A stretch of DNA of 33,741 nucleotides, taken from contig JALUAG010000102.1 of assembly GCA_027045875.1 (NCBI GenBank), forward strand, positions 1 to 33,741, read 5' to 3'. A program made the position numbers and the translations under genes. This document shows, in pieces, positions 8,594 through 16,306 of the stretch. This DNA comes from Alphaproteobacteria bacterium (lineage in GTDB: Bacteria; Pseudomonadota; Alphaproteobacteria; Geminicoccales; Geminicoccaceae). How positions within the stretch are numbered: the stretch's first letter is position 1; each line of letters opens with the position of its first letter. The notes beneath the pieces are model-generated. The model was given only the letters and a program-made list of their open reading frames with translations, was not told the DNA's origin and made no database searches.

Positions 8594-8622
8594 TCCCTTC
8601 CAGCTTCGGGATTCCGGCCGGC

Positions 8623-9144
8623 ATGCTCGGGCAGTTGCGTCGCTTCTTCGAGATCCTCCTCGCGATCTTCACCGTTTCCCTGCTGCTGATCCTGACCGGG
8701 GTGGTGGTGGTCGCCGTCGTCTACCGCAAACTCGGCGCCTCGCTTTCCTGGTACGACGAGATCGCCGTCATCCTGCTCGCCTGGATCACCTACTACGGCT
8801 CCGCCCTGGCCAGCCTGAAGCGGGCCCATATCGGCTTTCCCAACATCGTCCAGGCGATGCCCGCGCCGCTGCGCCTGGTGGCGGTGCTGCTGGCCGAGAT
8901 CGCGGTGATCGCCTTCTTCCTCCTGCTCGCCTGGACCGGCTGGTGGGTGATGGAGGTGCTCGAGGGCGACACCCTCGTGAGCCTCACCTGGGTGCCCACG
9001 AGCTTCACCCAGTCGGTGATCCCCGTGGCCTCCCTGCTGGTCGTCGTCGCCCAGCTCCTGACCATGCCGGAAATGCTGCGGCGCGCCCTCCACGGCAGGC
9101 GACTGGGCGATCCTCACGGCCCGGCCGCAGAGGAGCACCCATGA
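8623..9144 (+). CDS. dctQ: TRAP transporter small membrane subunit
   Basis: A 173-residue inner-membrane protein with four predicted membrane segments: LLAIFTVSLLLILTGVVVVAVVYR, EIAVILLAWITYYGSALASL, LVAVLLAEIAVIAFFLLLAWTGWW and a last one around VIPVASLLVVVAQLL. The SWYDEIAVILLAWITYYGSALA segment followed by KRAHIGF is the DctQ signature. The ATG at 8623 has only a weak upstream purine stretch. The stop overlaps the dctM start (ATGA at 9141-9144), so the two membrane subunits are translationally coupled. It partners DctM in the symporter. Confidence 0.94.
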   Translation: MLGQLRRFFEILLAIFTVSLLLILTGVVVVAVVYRKLGASLSWYDEIAVILLAWITYYGSALASLKRAHIGFPNIVQAMPAPLRLVAVLLAEIAVIAFFLLLAWTGWWVMEVLEGDTLVSLTWVPTSFTQSVIPVASLLVVVAQLLTMPEMLRRALHGRRLGDPHGPAAEEHP

Positions 9145-10424
9145 TCCTGCTCTGGATGTTCCTGGGGCTCGTCGTCCTCATTCTCCTCAACGTGCCCATC
9201 GCGGTGGCCCTCGGCATCGTCGCCCTGGTGGCGATGGTCGCCAGCAGCGGGCCCGACATCCTGCCCAACATGGCGCTCGTCATGTACGGCGGTGCCACCA
9301 AGTTCCCGCTGCTGGCCATCCCGCTGTTCATCCTGGCCGGCGCCATCATGAACAGCTCCGGCATCTCGCGACGGCTGATCGCCCTCGCCTCGGCCCTCTT
9401 CGGCTTCATCCGCGGCGGCCTGTCCATGGTCACCATCGGCGCCTCGCTGTTCTTCGCCGAGATCTCCGGCTCGGCGGTGGCCGACGTGGCGGCGATCGGC
9501 TCCATTCTCATCCCGGCGATGAAGAAGCGCGGCTATCCGGGCCCCTTCGCCGCCGCCGTCACCTCCTCCTCCGCCACCCTGGCGGTCATCATCCCGCCCT
9601 CCATCCCGATGATCCTCTATGCGGTGATGGCCGATAGCTCGGTGGTCCAGCTGTTCGTCGCCGGCATCGTGCCCGGCCTCTTGGGCGGTCTCGGGCTGAT
9701 GCTGATGGCCTGGCACTACGCCCGCAAGCACGACCTCCCGGTGGAGCAGATCTTCGAGCTGGCCCGGCTCCGCAAGGCGCTGCGCGAGGCGGCCTGGGCG
9801 CTGGTGCTGCCGGTCATCATTCTGGGCGGCATCTTCGGCGGCATCGTCACCGCCACCGAGGGGGCGGGCCTCGCGGTGGTGGCCGCGCTCGTCATCGGTC
9901 TCTTCATCTATCGCGAGCTCGATCTGCGGATGCTGGTCCAGGCCGCCATCGAAGGGGTGATCCAGACCGCGGTGGTGATGCTGCTGGTGGCGAGTTCGGC
10001 GCTTCTGGGCGTCTATCTCACCGAGCAGCAGATCCCGCAGCAGCTGGCGGCGGCGATCCTCGCCTTCACCACCAACAAATACGCCATTCTGGGGCTGCTC
10101 AACCTCTTCTTCTTGGCGGTCGGCCTGTTCCTGCATTCGGCGGCGGCGATCATTCTGGTGGTGCCCATCGTCATGCCGCTCATCCACCAGGTGGGGATCG
10201 ATCCCGTCCATTTCGGGCTCGTGGTCACCCTCAACCTCGGCATCGGCCAGCAGACCCCGCCCGTGGCCAGCGTGCTGATGACCGCCTGTTCGGTGGCCCG
10301 GGCCGACATCTGGGAGGTGAGCAAGGTCAACATCCGCTTCATCTCGGTGCTGCTGGTGGTGCTGCTGATCTCCACATATCTGCCGGCGGTGCCGATGCTC
10401 CTGGTCGAGCTGTTCTACCGCTGA
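9141..10424 (+). CDS. dctM: TRAP transporter large permease subunit
   Basis: A 427-residue transport subunit with about a dozen membrane helices. ATG 9141 has AGAGGAG about 7 bases upstream. Signature stretches are KFPLLAIPLFILAGAIMNSSGISRRLI, GSAVADVAAIGSILIPAMKKRGY, SSSATLAVIIPPSIPMILY and, near the end, LNLGIGQQTPPVASVLMTACSVA. These match the DctM GxIIPPS-type and GxxTPP elements that form the Na+ and substrate sites. Cation-coupled import of the acid captured by DctP is the family role. The final 10 bp overlap the 3' end of the patatin gene on the opposite strand. Confidence 0.96.
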   Translation: MILLWMFLGLVVLILLNVPIAVALGIVALVAMVASSGPDILPNMALVMYGGATKFPLLAIPLFILAGAIMNSSGISRRLIALASALFGFIRGGLSMVTIGASLFFAEISGSAVADVAAIGSILIPAMKKRGYPGPFAAAVTSSSATLAVIIPPSIPMILYAVMADSSVVQLFVAGIVPGLLGGLGLMLMAWHYARKHDLPVEQIFELARLRKALREAAWALVLPVIILGGIFGGIVTATEGAGLAVVAALVIGLFIYRELDLRMLVQAAIEGVIQTAVVMLLVASSALLGVYLTEQQIPQQLAAAILAFTTNKYAILGLLNLFFLAVGLFLHSAAAIILVVPIVMPLIHQVGIDPVHFGLVVTLNLGIGQQTPPVASVLMTACSVARADIWEVSKVNIRFISVLLVVLLISTYLPAVPMLLVELFYR

Positions 10425-11413
10425 AGCGCAGCCACCGCCCGGCCGCCGAGCAGCGCCTCGAGGGCGGGGCGGGCGCGCATCACCGTCTGGTAGCCCTCCT
10501 CGACGGCTTCGGATGCCCGGTGGAACTCGAACAGCCCGATCTCGCCGACCCGCGGCGCCAGCAGCAGATCGGGCGGATCGCCGGCGAGGCGACTGCGGGT
10601 GATGCGGTCCTGCATGATCAGGATGGCGCCGTAGACCACCTCGAAATAGCGGGGCGTCAGCGCCCCCCGTCCCGACAGCGGGCCGGCCAGATTCTGCAGG
10701 AGCTCGCGCAGTCCCCGGGGCAGGTCCGGCAGCAGCCTCTCGAGCTCCTCCCCCTCCTCCCCGCCCCCGTTCGCCGCCCACTGGCCGTGACGCTGGGGCA
10801 GCAGATCGCCGTTGACGTTGACGGCGATGATCGTCTCCGCACCGAGCGCCCGGCAGGCGGCGACCGGCACCGGATCCACGAGCCCGCCGTCGACCAGCCA
10901 GCGCCCGCCGTGTTCCACCGGGCGCAGGAATCCCGGCAGGGCGATGGAAGCGCGCACCGCGGCGAGCCAGGAGCCGCGCTCGATCCACACCTCCCGTCCG
11001 GTGGCGAAATCGGTGGCCACGGCGGCGAAGGGCTTGGGCAGCTCCTCGATCGGGCGGTCGGGCTGGAGGCCTTCGAGGAAGGTCATCAGCCGCCGCCCCT
11101 CGACGATGCCGCCACCGGCGAGGCGCACGTCGAAGAAGCGCACGATCTGCCGCCAGGTCAGATGGGAAGCCCAGTCCTCGAAATCGGCGAAGCCGCCGCC
11201 GACATAGAGGGCGCCCACCAGCGCTCCCATCGAGGTGCCGGCGACCGCGACCGGCTCGATGCCGAGTTCGGCCAGCCCACGCAGGATGCCGACATGGGCG
11301 AACCCGCGCGCGGCTCCGGCGCCGAGTGCCAGCCCCAGCCGCGGGACGGGAGCGCCTCCCCGGCGCGCCGCCCGCCTCTTCGCCCGTCTTCCGTTGCTGC
11401 CGGTCCTGGCCAT
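10415..11413 (-). CDS. Patatin-like phospholipase (RssA/YlbK-like)
   Basis: A 332-residue serine acyl hydrolase. The ATG at 11413 follows GGGGTGGG; a GTG at 11476 is the alternative. The N-terminus is very basic (NGRRAKRRAARR). The oxyanion loop is GLALGAGAARGFAHVGIL (about residues 27-44). The nucleophile elbow GTSMG places Ser at about 61, and the dyad Asp is in LVDGGLVDPVPV near residue 174. This matches bacterial patatins related to E. coli RssA. Phospholipase or lysophospholipase activity at the inner membrane is inferred from the family only. It is divergent from the yqjDE-like pair and overlaps dctM tail to tail. Confidence 0.93.
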   Translation of the reverse strand: MARTGSNGRRAKRRAARRGGAPVPRLGLALGAGAARGFAHVGILRGLAELGIEPVAVAGTSMGALVGALYVGGGFADFEDWASHLTWRQIVRFFDVRLAGGGIVEGRRLMTFLEGLQPDRPIEELPKPFAAVATDFATGREVWIERGSWLAAVRASIALPGFLRPVEHGGRWLVDGGLVDPVPVAACRALGAETIIAVNVNGDLLPQRHGQWAANGGGEEGEELERLLPDLPRGLRELLQNLAGPLSGRGALTPRYFEVVYGAILIMQDRITRSRLAGDPPDLLLAPRVGEIGLFEFHRASEAVEEGYQTVMRARPALEALLGGRAVAALQR

Positions 11414-11532
11414 ACCCACCCCTGCGGCCGTTTGTCGGATCCCCCGCGCCTTGCGGGGATCCGCCGCGATCCCCACACCAAGATCGGTGGTGCCGCTTCC
11501 ATACCGGCAATCACATGGGAAGGAACAGGGTC

Positions 11533-11877
11533 ATGAACCAGCAGGCTTCCGCTTCGGCGACCGGGAACGCACCCGAGGAGACGGATGAACTCCGGCTCCT
11601 CAAGGAGGATCTCGCCCGTCTGCGCGCGGACATCCAGGCGCTCAAGGAGCATCTGGCGTCGCTGGGCGACCGCAAGGCCGCCGAAGCCCGGGAGGCGGCC
11701 ACCGCCCGGCTCGAGACGCTGCGGTCCGAACTCGACCGCCTCGCCGAGGAACTCGGCGCCCAGGGGCGGGAGGCGGGGCGGACCCTCGAGGAGAAGGTCC
11801 GCGAGCAGCCGTTCGCGAGCCTGCTCGCCGCCTTCGGCCTCGGTTTCCTGCTGAGCCGCCTCCTGGAGCGGCGCTGA
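11533..11877 (+). CDS. DUF883 family protein (YqjD/ElaB-like)
   Basis: A 114-residue protein, ATG 11533 behind AAGGAACAGGG. A long charged coiled coil occupies about residues 18-90 (ELRLLKEDLARLRADIQALKEHL onward). It ends with REQPFASLLAAFGLGFLLSRLLERR, the tail-anchor membrane segment typical of ElaB/YqjD/YgaM. In E. coli this family sits in the inner membrane and binds stationary-phase ribosomes; whether that holds here is unknown. The next gene is a holin-like membrane protein, reproducing the enterobacterial yqjD-yqjE order and supporting the call. Confidence 0.85.
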   Translation: MNQQASASATGNAPEETDELRLLKEDLARLRADIQALKEHLASLGDRKAAEAREAATARLETLRSELDRLAEELGAQGREAGRTLEEKVREQPFASLLAAFGLGFLLSRLLERR

Positions 11878-11885
11878 GCGACGTC

Positions 11886-12278
11886 GTGGGACCGCTGCTG
11901 CGCCTCCTGGCCGGCCTGTTCGGCGGCCGGGCCCTCGCCCATCTGGGCCGTCGCCTGGCCCTGCTCGCCGCCGGCGCCGGGCTCGCCCTGGCCGGGCTGG
12001 GCTTTCTCCTGACGGCTCTCTATCTGGGGCTGGCGGCGGGGCTGGGCGCACCGCTCGCGGCCCTGTTCACGGGGCTGCTCCTGGCGCTCGTGGCCATCAT
12101 CCTCTTCCTGCTCGCCTGGCGCCTGCAGCCTCCGCCGCCTCCGCCGACCGGGGAGGCGCTGGACGTGTTCGCCCCCCTGCTCGCCCGGGGCGCCCGCGGC
12201 CGTCCCGTGGACATGCTGCTGCTGGCGCTGCTGGCCGGGATGCTGGCCGAACGGCTGGGCCGCCGCAGGGGCCGCTGA
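11886..12278 (+). CDS. Phage-holin-like membrane protein (YqjE-like)
   Basis: A 130-residue protein starting at GTG 11886, 8 bp after the upstream stop; no ATG is available and the ribosome site is poor, so translation is probably coupled. Two adjacent hydrophobic segments (RLALLAAGAGLALAGLGFLLTALYLGLA and PLAALFTGLLLALVAIILFLLAW) are followed by a proline run (QPPPPPPTG) and a basic C-terminus. Size, two-helix layout and position after a DUF883 gene match the YqjE / putative holin superfamily (PF07332-type). Despite the name, it is a housekeeping envelope protein with no phage context here. It ends 13 bp from the convergent L,D-transpeptidase gene. Confidence 0.75.
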   Translation: MGPLLRLLAGLFGGRALAHLGRRLALLAAGAGLALAGLGFLLTALYLGLAAGLGAPLAALFTGLLLALVAIILFLLAWRLQPPPPPPTGEALDVFAPLLARGARGRPVDMLLLALLAGMLAERLGRRRGR

Positions 12279-12291
12279 GGACCGCCCCCTT

Positions 12292-13914
12292 CTAGGCCCC
12301 TCCCCGGAAGAGGAGGGCCGCGAGCCGGGCATCGCGGCCGTAGATGTCGTCGCGGAAATGGGGGGTGCCATCCCTCTCCACCCAGGCGGTGAAATAGGTG
12401 ACGTGGACTGGCAGCGGCGCCGGCAGGCGGATCACCCGCCGTTCGCCGCTTCCGATCGCCCGATCGAGGCGCTCGCGGTCCCAGCCCGCCGGGGCCAGCA
12501 GCCGGACCGCGAGCCCCTGGGGATCGCGCAGCCGCACGCAGCCGTGGCTGAAGGCCCGCCGCGCCCGGCGGAACAGTTCCCGGGCCGGCGTGTCGTGCAG
12601 ATAGACGTGATAGCGGTTGGGCAGCATGAACTTGAGCCGGCCGAGGGCGTTGTCGGGACCCGGCTTCTGGCGGAAGCGGTAGGGGAAGCCGCGGGCCGGG
12701 GCCCTCTTCCAGTCGATGGCCGCGGGATCCAGCACCGGGGCATCCGCCTCCCATCCCGCCAGCACCTCGAACCCCTCCCGCTCGAGATAGCCCGGATCCT
12801 CGCGCAGCCTCGGCAGGATCTCCCGGACGGCGATGGAGGGGGGCACGTTCCAGTAGGGATTGAGCACGATGTGGGTCATCGGCCGGCTGAACACCGGCGT
12901 CTGATGGTAGGGGGTGCCCACCACCACCTCGGTGGCGAAGACGGTCTCCTCGACGAAGGGGGTGGCCCCCCGCTCCACCATCTCGAGCGCGAAGCCGGCG
13001 ATGTTGACGAGGATGTAGCGCTGCCCGAGATCCATGGGCAGCCAGCGACGCCGTTCGAGATTGAGGATCACCTGGCGGATCCGCACCTCCACCGGCGTGT
13101 TGAGGGCGGCCAGGGTGCGCCGACCGACGATGCCGTCCACCTCCAGCCCGTGGCGCGCCTGGAAGCGGCGGACCGCCGCCTCGAGCGCGGCGTCGAAGGC
13201 CGTCCCCCGGCCCGCCTCCGCCGGCAGATCCCCGCTTTCCGTCAGCCGCCGCCGCAGCACCGCCACATCGGGATGGACCATTCCCGGCTTCAGCACCCGC
13301 GTCTCCGGCACCCGGATCCAGCCGCCGCGGGCGGCGACCTCCCGCAGCCCGGCCAGCAGCCGCTTGAGGCGCAGATAGCGCGGACCCCGCGGCGCCTGGG
13401 CGGCCAGCCAGACGGTGAGATTGCCGGCGGCCGCCGCCTCGCGCAGGATGGCGAGCGGCGGGCGGGCGCGATCGGAGGGCGGCAGATCGGCCTTCAGATA
13501 TTCGGGATCGACGCGGCCGGTCTGCAGATCGTGGACATAGCGCAGCAGCGCCATGCTCATGTCGAACTCGAACTCGACCCGCTTCGCGAGATCCTCTGCC
13601 CGGGCCAGCCGCGCCAGATGGTCGGGACGGTAGAAGGCGGGATCGAGACCCTCCCGGTCGGCCGCCTCCAGGGCCGCCCGCAGATCGGCGGCCCGCGCCG
13701 CCGCCCGCTGCGAGCCCTGCCACAGGGGACGGAACTCCCGCTCGCCGTAGAACCGCTGCAGCGCCGCGACATCCGCCCCGGACAGCCGGGTCAGCTCCGC
13801 CTCGATGCGCTCCTGGAGGGCCTCGGCGAAGCCGGCCCCCGCCGCGGCCGGCAATGCCGTCGGCAGCAGCAGGAAGAGGAGGAGGAACAGGAGCTCTCGT
13901 ACCGGCGGTTTCAC
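12292..13914 (-). CDS. L,D-transpeptidase, YcbB/LdtD type
   Basis: A 540-residue periplasmic enzyme forming 3-3 (mDap-mDap) peptidoglycan cross-links. A signal peptide covers about residues 1-26 (RELLFLLLFLLLPTALPAAAG). An N-terminal scaffold domain (FRPLWQ, DGLDPAFYRP-like and YLKADLPPSD blocks) precedes a peptidoglycan-binding domain near 215-275 (VLRRRL to AVRRFQARHGLEVDGIVGRRTLAALN). The YkuD catalytic domain contains THIVLNPYWNVPPSIAVREILP and, around residue 454, FSHGCVRLRDP with the nucleophilic Cys and its His. YLHDTPAR lies just before. Length and domain order are those of YcbB, not of short Ldt proteins. It is divergent from the glycosyltransferase at 14046. Confidence 0.95.
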   Translation of the reverse strand: MKPPVRELLFLLLFLLLPTALPAAAGAGFAEALQERIEAELTRLSGADVAALQRFYGEREFRPLWQGSQRAAARAADLRAALEAADREGLDPAFYRPDHLARLARAEDLAKRVEFEFDMSMALLRYVHDLQTGRVDPEYLKADLPPSDRARPPLAILREAAAAGNLTVWLAAQAPRGPRYLRLKRLLAGLREVAARGGWIRVPETRVLKPGMVHPDVAVLRRRLTESGDLPAEAGRGTAFDAALEAAVRRFQARHGLEVDGIVGRRTLAALNTPVEVRIRQVILNLERRRWLPMDLGQRYILVNIAGFALEMVERGATPFVEETVFATEVVVGTPYHQTPVFSRPMTHIVLNPYWNVPPSIAVREILPRLREDPGYLEREGFEVLAGWEADAPVLDPAAIDWKRAPARGFPYRFRQKPGPDNALGRLKFMLPNRYHVYLHDTPARELFRRARRAFSHGCVRLRDPQGLAVRLLAPAGWDRERLDRAIGSGERRVIRLPAPLPVHVTYFTAWVERDGTPHFRDDIYGRDARLAALLFRGGA

Positions 13915-14045
13915 GCGGGATCCCCCTCCTCGCCCCGGAACATCTCCATGTACGAGTCCGCGCCCCCGGATGCCGTCGCCAGGACATTCCGCACGTGCTA
14001 TCTACGGTCGGCACGGATCGCTCATATGGGAACGGACGGCGAGGG

Positions 14046-15023
14046 ATGCCAGAGCGGCAGGACGGCCGGGATCCGGGGGCAGAGGCGGCGCCGGAGCTTT
14101 CGATCATCGTCCCCCTCTACAACGAGGAGGACAATGTCGGGCCGCTCTACCGCGCCATCCGCGAGGCGGTGCTGCCCCTCGGTCTCGCGACCGAGATCAT
14201 CTTCGTCGACGACGGCAGCCGCGACCGCACCTTCGAGCGGGCGGCGGCCCTGCCGCGCGACGACGGGGTGCGGCTGCGGATCCTCAAGTTCCGCCGCAAC
14301 TACGGCCAGACCACGGCGATGGTGGCCGGCATCGACCATGCCCGCGGCCGCATTCTCGTCACCATGGACGGCGATCTGCAGAACGATCCCCGCGACATCC
14401 CGCGCTTTCTCGAGAAGATCGCCGAGGGCTACGATCTGGTGGTGGGATGGCGCCGCGACCGCAAGGATCACTGGTCGCGGGTGCTGCCCTCGAAGGTCGC
14501 CAACTGGCTGATCGGCAAGGTCACCGGGGTGCCCATCCGGGACAACGGCTGCTCCCTCAAGGCCTATCGGGCCGACCTCATCAAGCGGATCCCGCTCTAT
14601 TCGGAGATGCACCGCTTCATCCCGGCGATGGCCTCATTGGCGGCGCCGCGCATCGCCGAGATCGAGGTGCGCCATCACCCGCGGCGTTACGGCACCTCCA
14701 AATACGGCTTCTCCCGCATCTACAAGGTGTTCGTCGATCTGGTGGCGATCCGCACCATCCTGAGCTTCGCCCGCCATCCTTTCGCCTGGCTCGGCACCAT
14801 CGGCGCCATCGCCGGCGGCATGGCGCTCCTCTATCTGCTGCTCGCCCTCCTCACCATGGGCGATCCGAACCGGGGGACGACGATCGTCTGGGGCGGCCTC
14901 GCGGTGCTCCTCGGTTCGCTTGCCATCTTCTCGCTGTTCCTCGGTTTCCTCACCCACCTCGTCTATGCCGGCAAGGCCCGATATCTGACCGCCTTCCGCC
15001 ATCTCTCGGTGCGGCGGCTCTGA
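14046..15023 (+). CDS. GT2 glycosyltransferase, DPM1/GtrB-like, membrane-anchored
   Basis: A 325-residue transferase of the type that makes polyprenyl-phosphate sugars. The start is ATG 14046 just after GGCGAGGG. The GT-A domain has all expected motifs: SIIVPLYNEEDNVGPLY, IIFVDDGSRDRTFE (nucleotide-binding Asp), FRRNYGQTTAMVAG, and the DxD in VTMDGDLQNDPRDIPR. It continues with NGCSLKAYRADLIKRI and HHPRRYGTSKYGFSRIYK. Two C-terminal membrane helices follow (about residues 235-305), as in GtrB/ArnC-like enzymes. The donor sugar cannot be predicted. It ends 6 bp from the convergent epimerase gene. A degenerate relative is encoded at 19430-20455. Confidence 0.94.
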   Translation: MPERQDGRDPGAEAAPELSIIVPLYNEEDNVGPLYRAIREAVLPLGLATEIIFVDDGSRDRTFERAAALPRDDGVRLRILKFRRNYGQTTAMVAGIDHARGRILVTMDGDLQNDPRDIPRFLEKIAEGYDLVVGWRRDRKDHWSRVLPSKVANWLIGKVTGVPIRDNGCSLKAYRADLIKRIPLYSEMHRFIPAMASLAAPRIAEIEVRHHPRRYGTSKYGFSRIYKVFVDLVAIRTILSFARHPFAWLGTIGAIAGGMALLYLLLALLTMGDPNRGTTIVWGGLAVLLGSLAIFSLFLGFLTHLVYAGKARYLTAFRHLSVRRL

Positions 15024-15029
15024 GATCCC

Positions 15030-16115
15030 TCAGCGACCCGGAGCGTGGATCTCCTCTTCCGGCGATTCGGACTCGCCGAGCCCGTTCGCGTCGATCAGCC
15101 CGTGCTCGCGATACCAGGCGGCGGTGCGACGCGCCCCCTCGGCGAAGCCGATCACCGGCTCCCAGCCCAAAAGACGCCGTGCCTTCCCGGTCCTGAGGGC
15201 GAAGCTCTTGGTGAAGAAGTCCAGCCGGCGGCGGTGCAGCGGCGGCTGGATGCCGAGCGGGCGCAGCACGGTTTCCATCAGCGCCGCACTCAGGGTGAAC
15301 GGCCACAGCGGCAGATGGAGGCCGGCGTGGGGTCGGTGCAGCGCCGCCGCCACCGCCTCGACCATCTGTTCGGTGGTCACCGCTTCGGGACCGGCCATCA
15401 CGAACAGTTCGCCCACCGCGGCAGGATGCCCGCAAGCGGTGAGCAGCCCGCGCACGAGATCGTCCACATAGATCGGATGATGGAGATTGCGGCCGGCACC
15501 GATCAGCGGAAAGCGCCCCTTCTGCACCGCCCTGAACATCTTGAGCAGGCGCCAGTCCCCGGGACCGTAGGTCTCGGCGATGCGGACCGCCGTCACCGGC
15601 AGCTCCCCGCCCGAGGCCAGCACCAGCCGCTCGGCCTCGAGCTTGGTGTGCCCGTAGATGTTGTCCGGCGCGGGCGGGGTCTCCTCGTCGGCGACCCCCC
15701 GATGGTGGCCGTAGACACCGATCGTGCTGCCGTAGACGAAGCGGCGGACGCCGGCCGCGCGGGCCGCCTCCAGCAGCCGCGCGGTGCCCTCGACATTGAC
15801 CTCCCGGAAGCGGGCGTCGGGAATGTTCATCTCATGCTGGGCGGCGGCCAGATGGACCACCACATCGATGTCGTCGAACAGCCGCTCGGGGACGCCGTCC
15901 CCGCCGATATCGAGATGCTCGATCGCGATGCTGGCCGCCCTGAGCTCCCGGAGATTGGCCTCCTCCGCCGGATTGCGCACGAGCCCGAGAACCACTGGCC
16001 GATGGCCCATGCTGCGGGCATGGAGGGCCAGACGGGAGCCGATGAAGCCGGTCCCGCCGGTGATCAGGATGCCCAGAGGGGAATCCGTCTCATCCGTGTT
16101 CGCGTCGCCGCCCAT
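15030..16115 (-). CDS. NAD-dependent epimerase/dehydratase (extended SDR), copy 1
   Basis: A 361-residue nucleotide-sugar-type epimerase/dehydratase. ATG 16115 is chosen because a perfect AGGAGGT lies 9 bases upstream (complement of 16125-16131); a GTG at 16145 would sit upstream of it. GILITGGTGFIGSRL is the NAD loop, VVHLAAAQ follows, YGSTIGVYG carries the active-site Ser/Thr, and YGHTK is the catalytic YxxxK. The C-terminal half shares blocks with the epimerase at 24390-25373, including GPGDxRLLKMFR, RPLGxxPPxxRRR and EGxxRTAAWYRExG. The two are clearly paralogs. It is divergent from the asnB-like operon. Confidence 0.93.
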   Translation of the reverse strand: MGGDANTDETDSPLGILITGGTGFIGSRLALHARSMGHRPVVLGLVRNPAEEANLRELRAASIAIEHLDIGGDGVPERLFDDIDVVVHLAAAQHEMNIPDARFREVNVEGTARLLEAARAAGVRRFVYGSTIGVYGHHRGVADEETPPAPDNIYGHTKLEAERLVLASGGELPVTAVRIAETYGPGDWRLLKMFRAVQKGRFPLIGAGRNLHHPIYVDDLVRGLLTACGHPAAVGELFVMAGPEAVTTEQMVEAVAAALHRPHAGLHLPLWPFTLSAALMETVLRPLGIQPPLHRRRLDFFTKSFALRTGKARRLLGWEPVIGFAEGARRTAAWYREHGLIDANGLGESESPEEEIHAPGR

Positions 16116-16306
16116 CTTCCACGCACCTCCTGTACGAAACGACACATGTCTTTTCGCCCATTACACCGTGGAAAATTACCGCGGATCACCCCTCGGTACA
16201 AAGCTTTCGCGCGACCTCCTGTCGCCACGACGCCACTTGTGTGATATCGGCGCATCACGGTGCGCCGTCCTTCCGGCGGCGACGGAATCATCGAGGCGAT
16301 CGGGCC
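16116..16306. promoter_or_regulatory. Divergent promoter region of epimerase 1 and the glycan operon
   Basis: These 191 bp between divergent starts must drive the minus-strand epimerase and the plus-strand six-gene run. The stretch 16140-16260 is more AT-rich than its surroundings, with CATTACACCGTGGAAAATTA and ACTTGTGTGATATCGG. The only element I can place firmly is the strong ribosome site of the epimerase at 16125-16131. No -35/-10 pair matched well enough to report. Confidence 0.45.

Noticed and set aside
11886-12278. Holin-like protein as a prophage remnant
   Set aside because: No other phage genes are nearby; its pairing with a DUF883 gene matches the housekeeping yqjD-yqjE arrangement.
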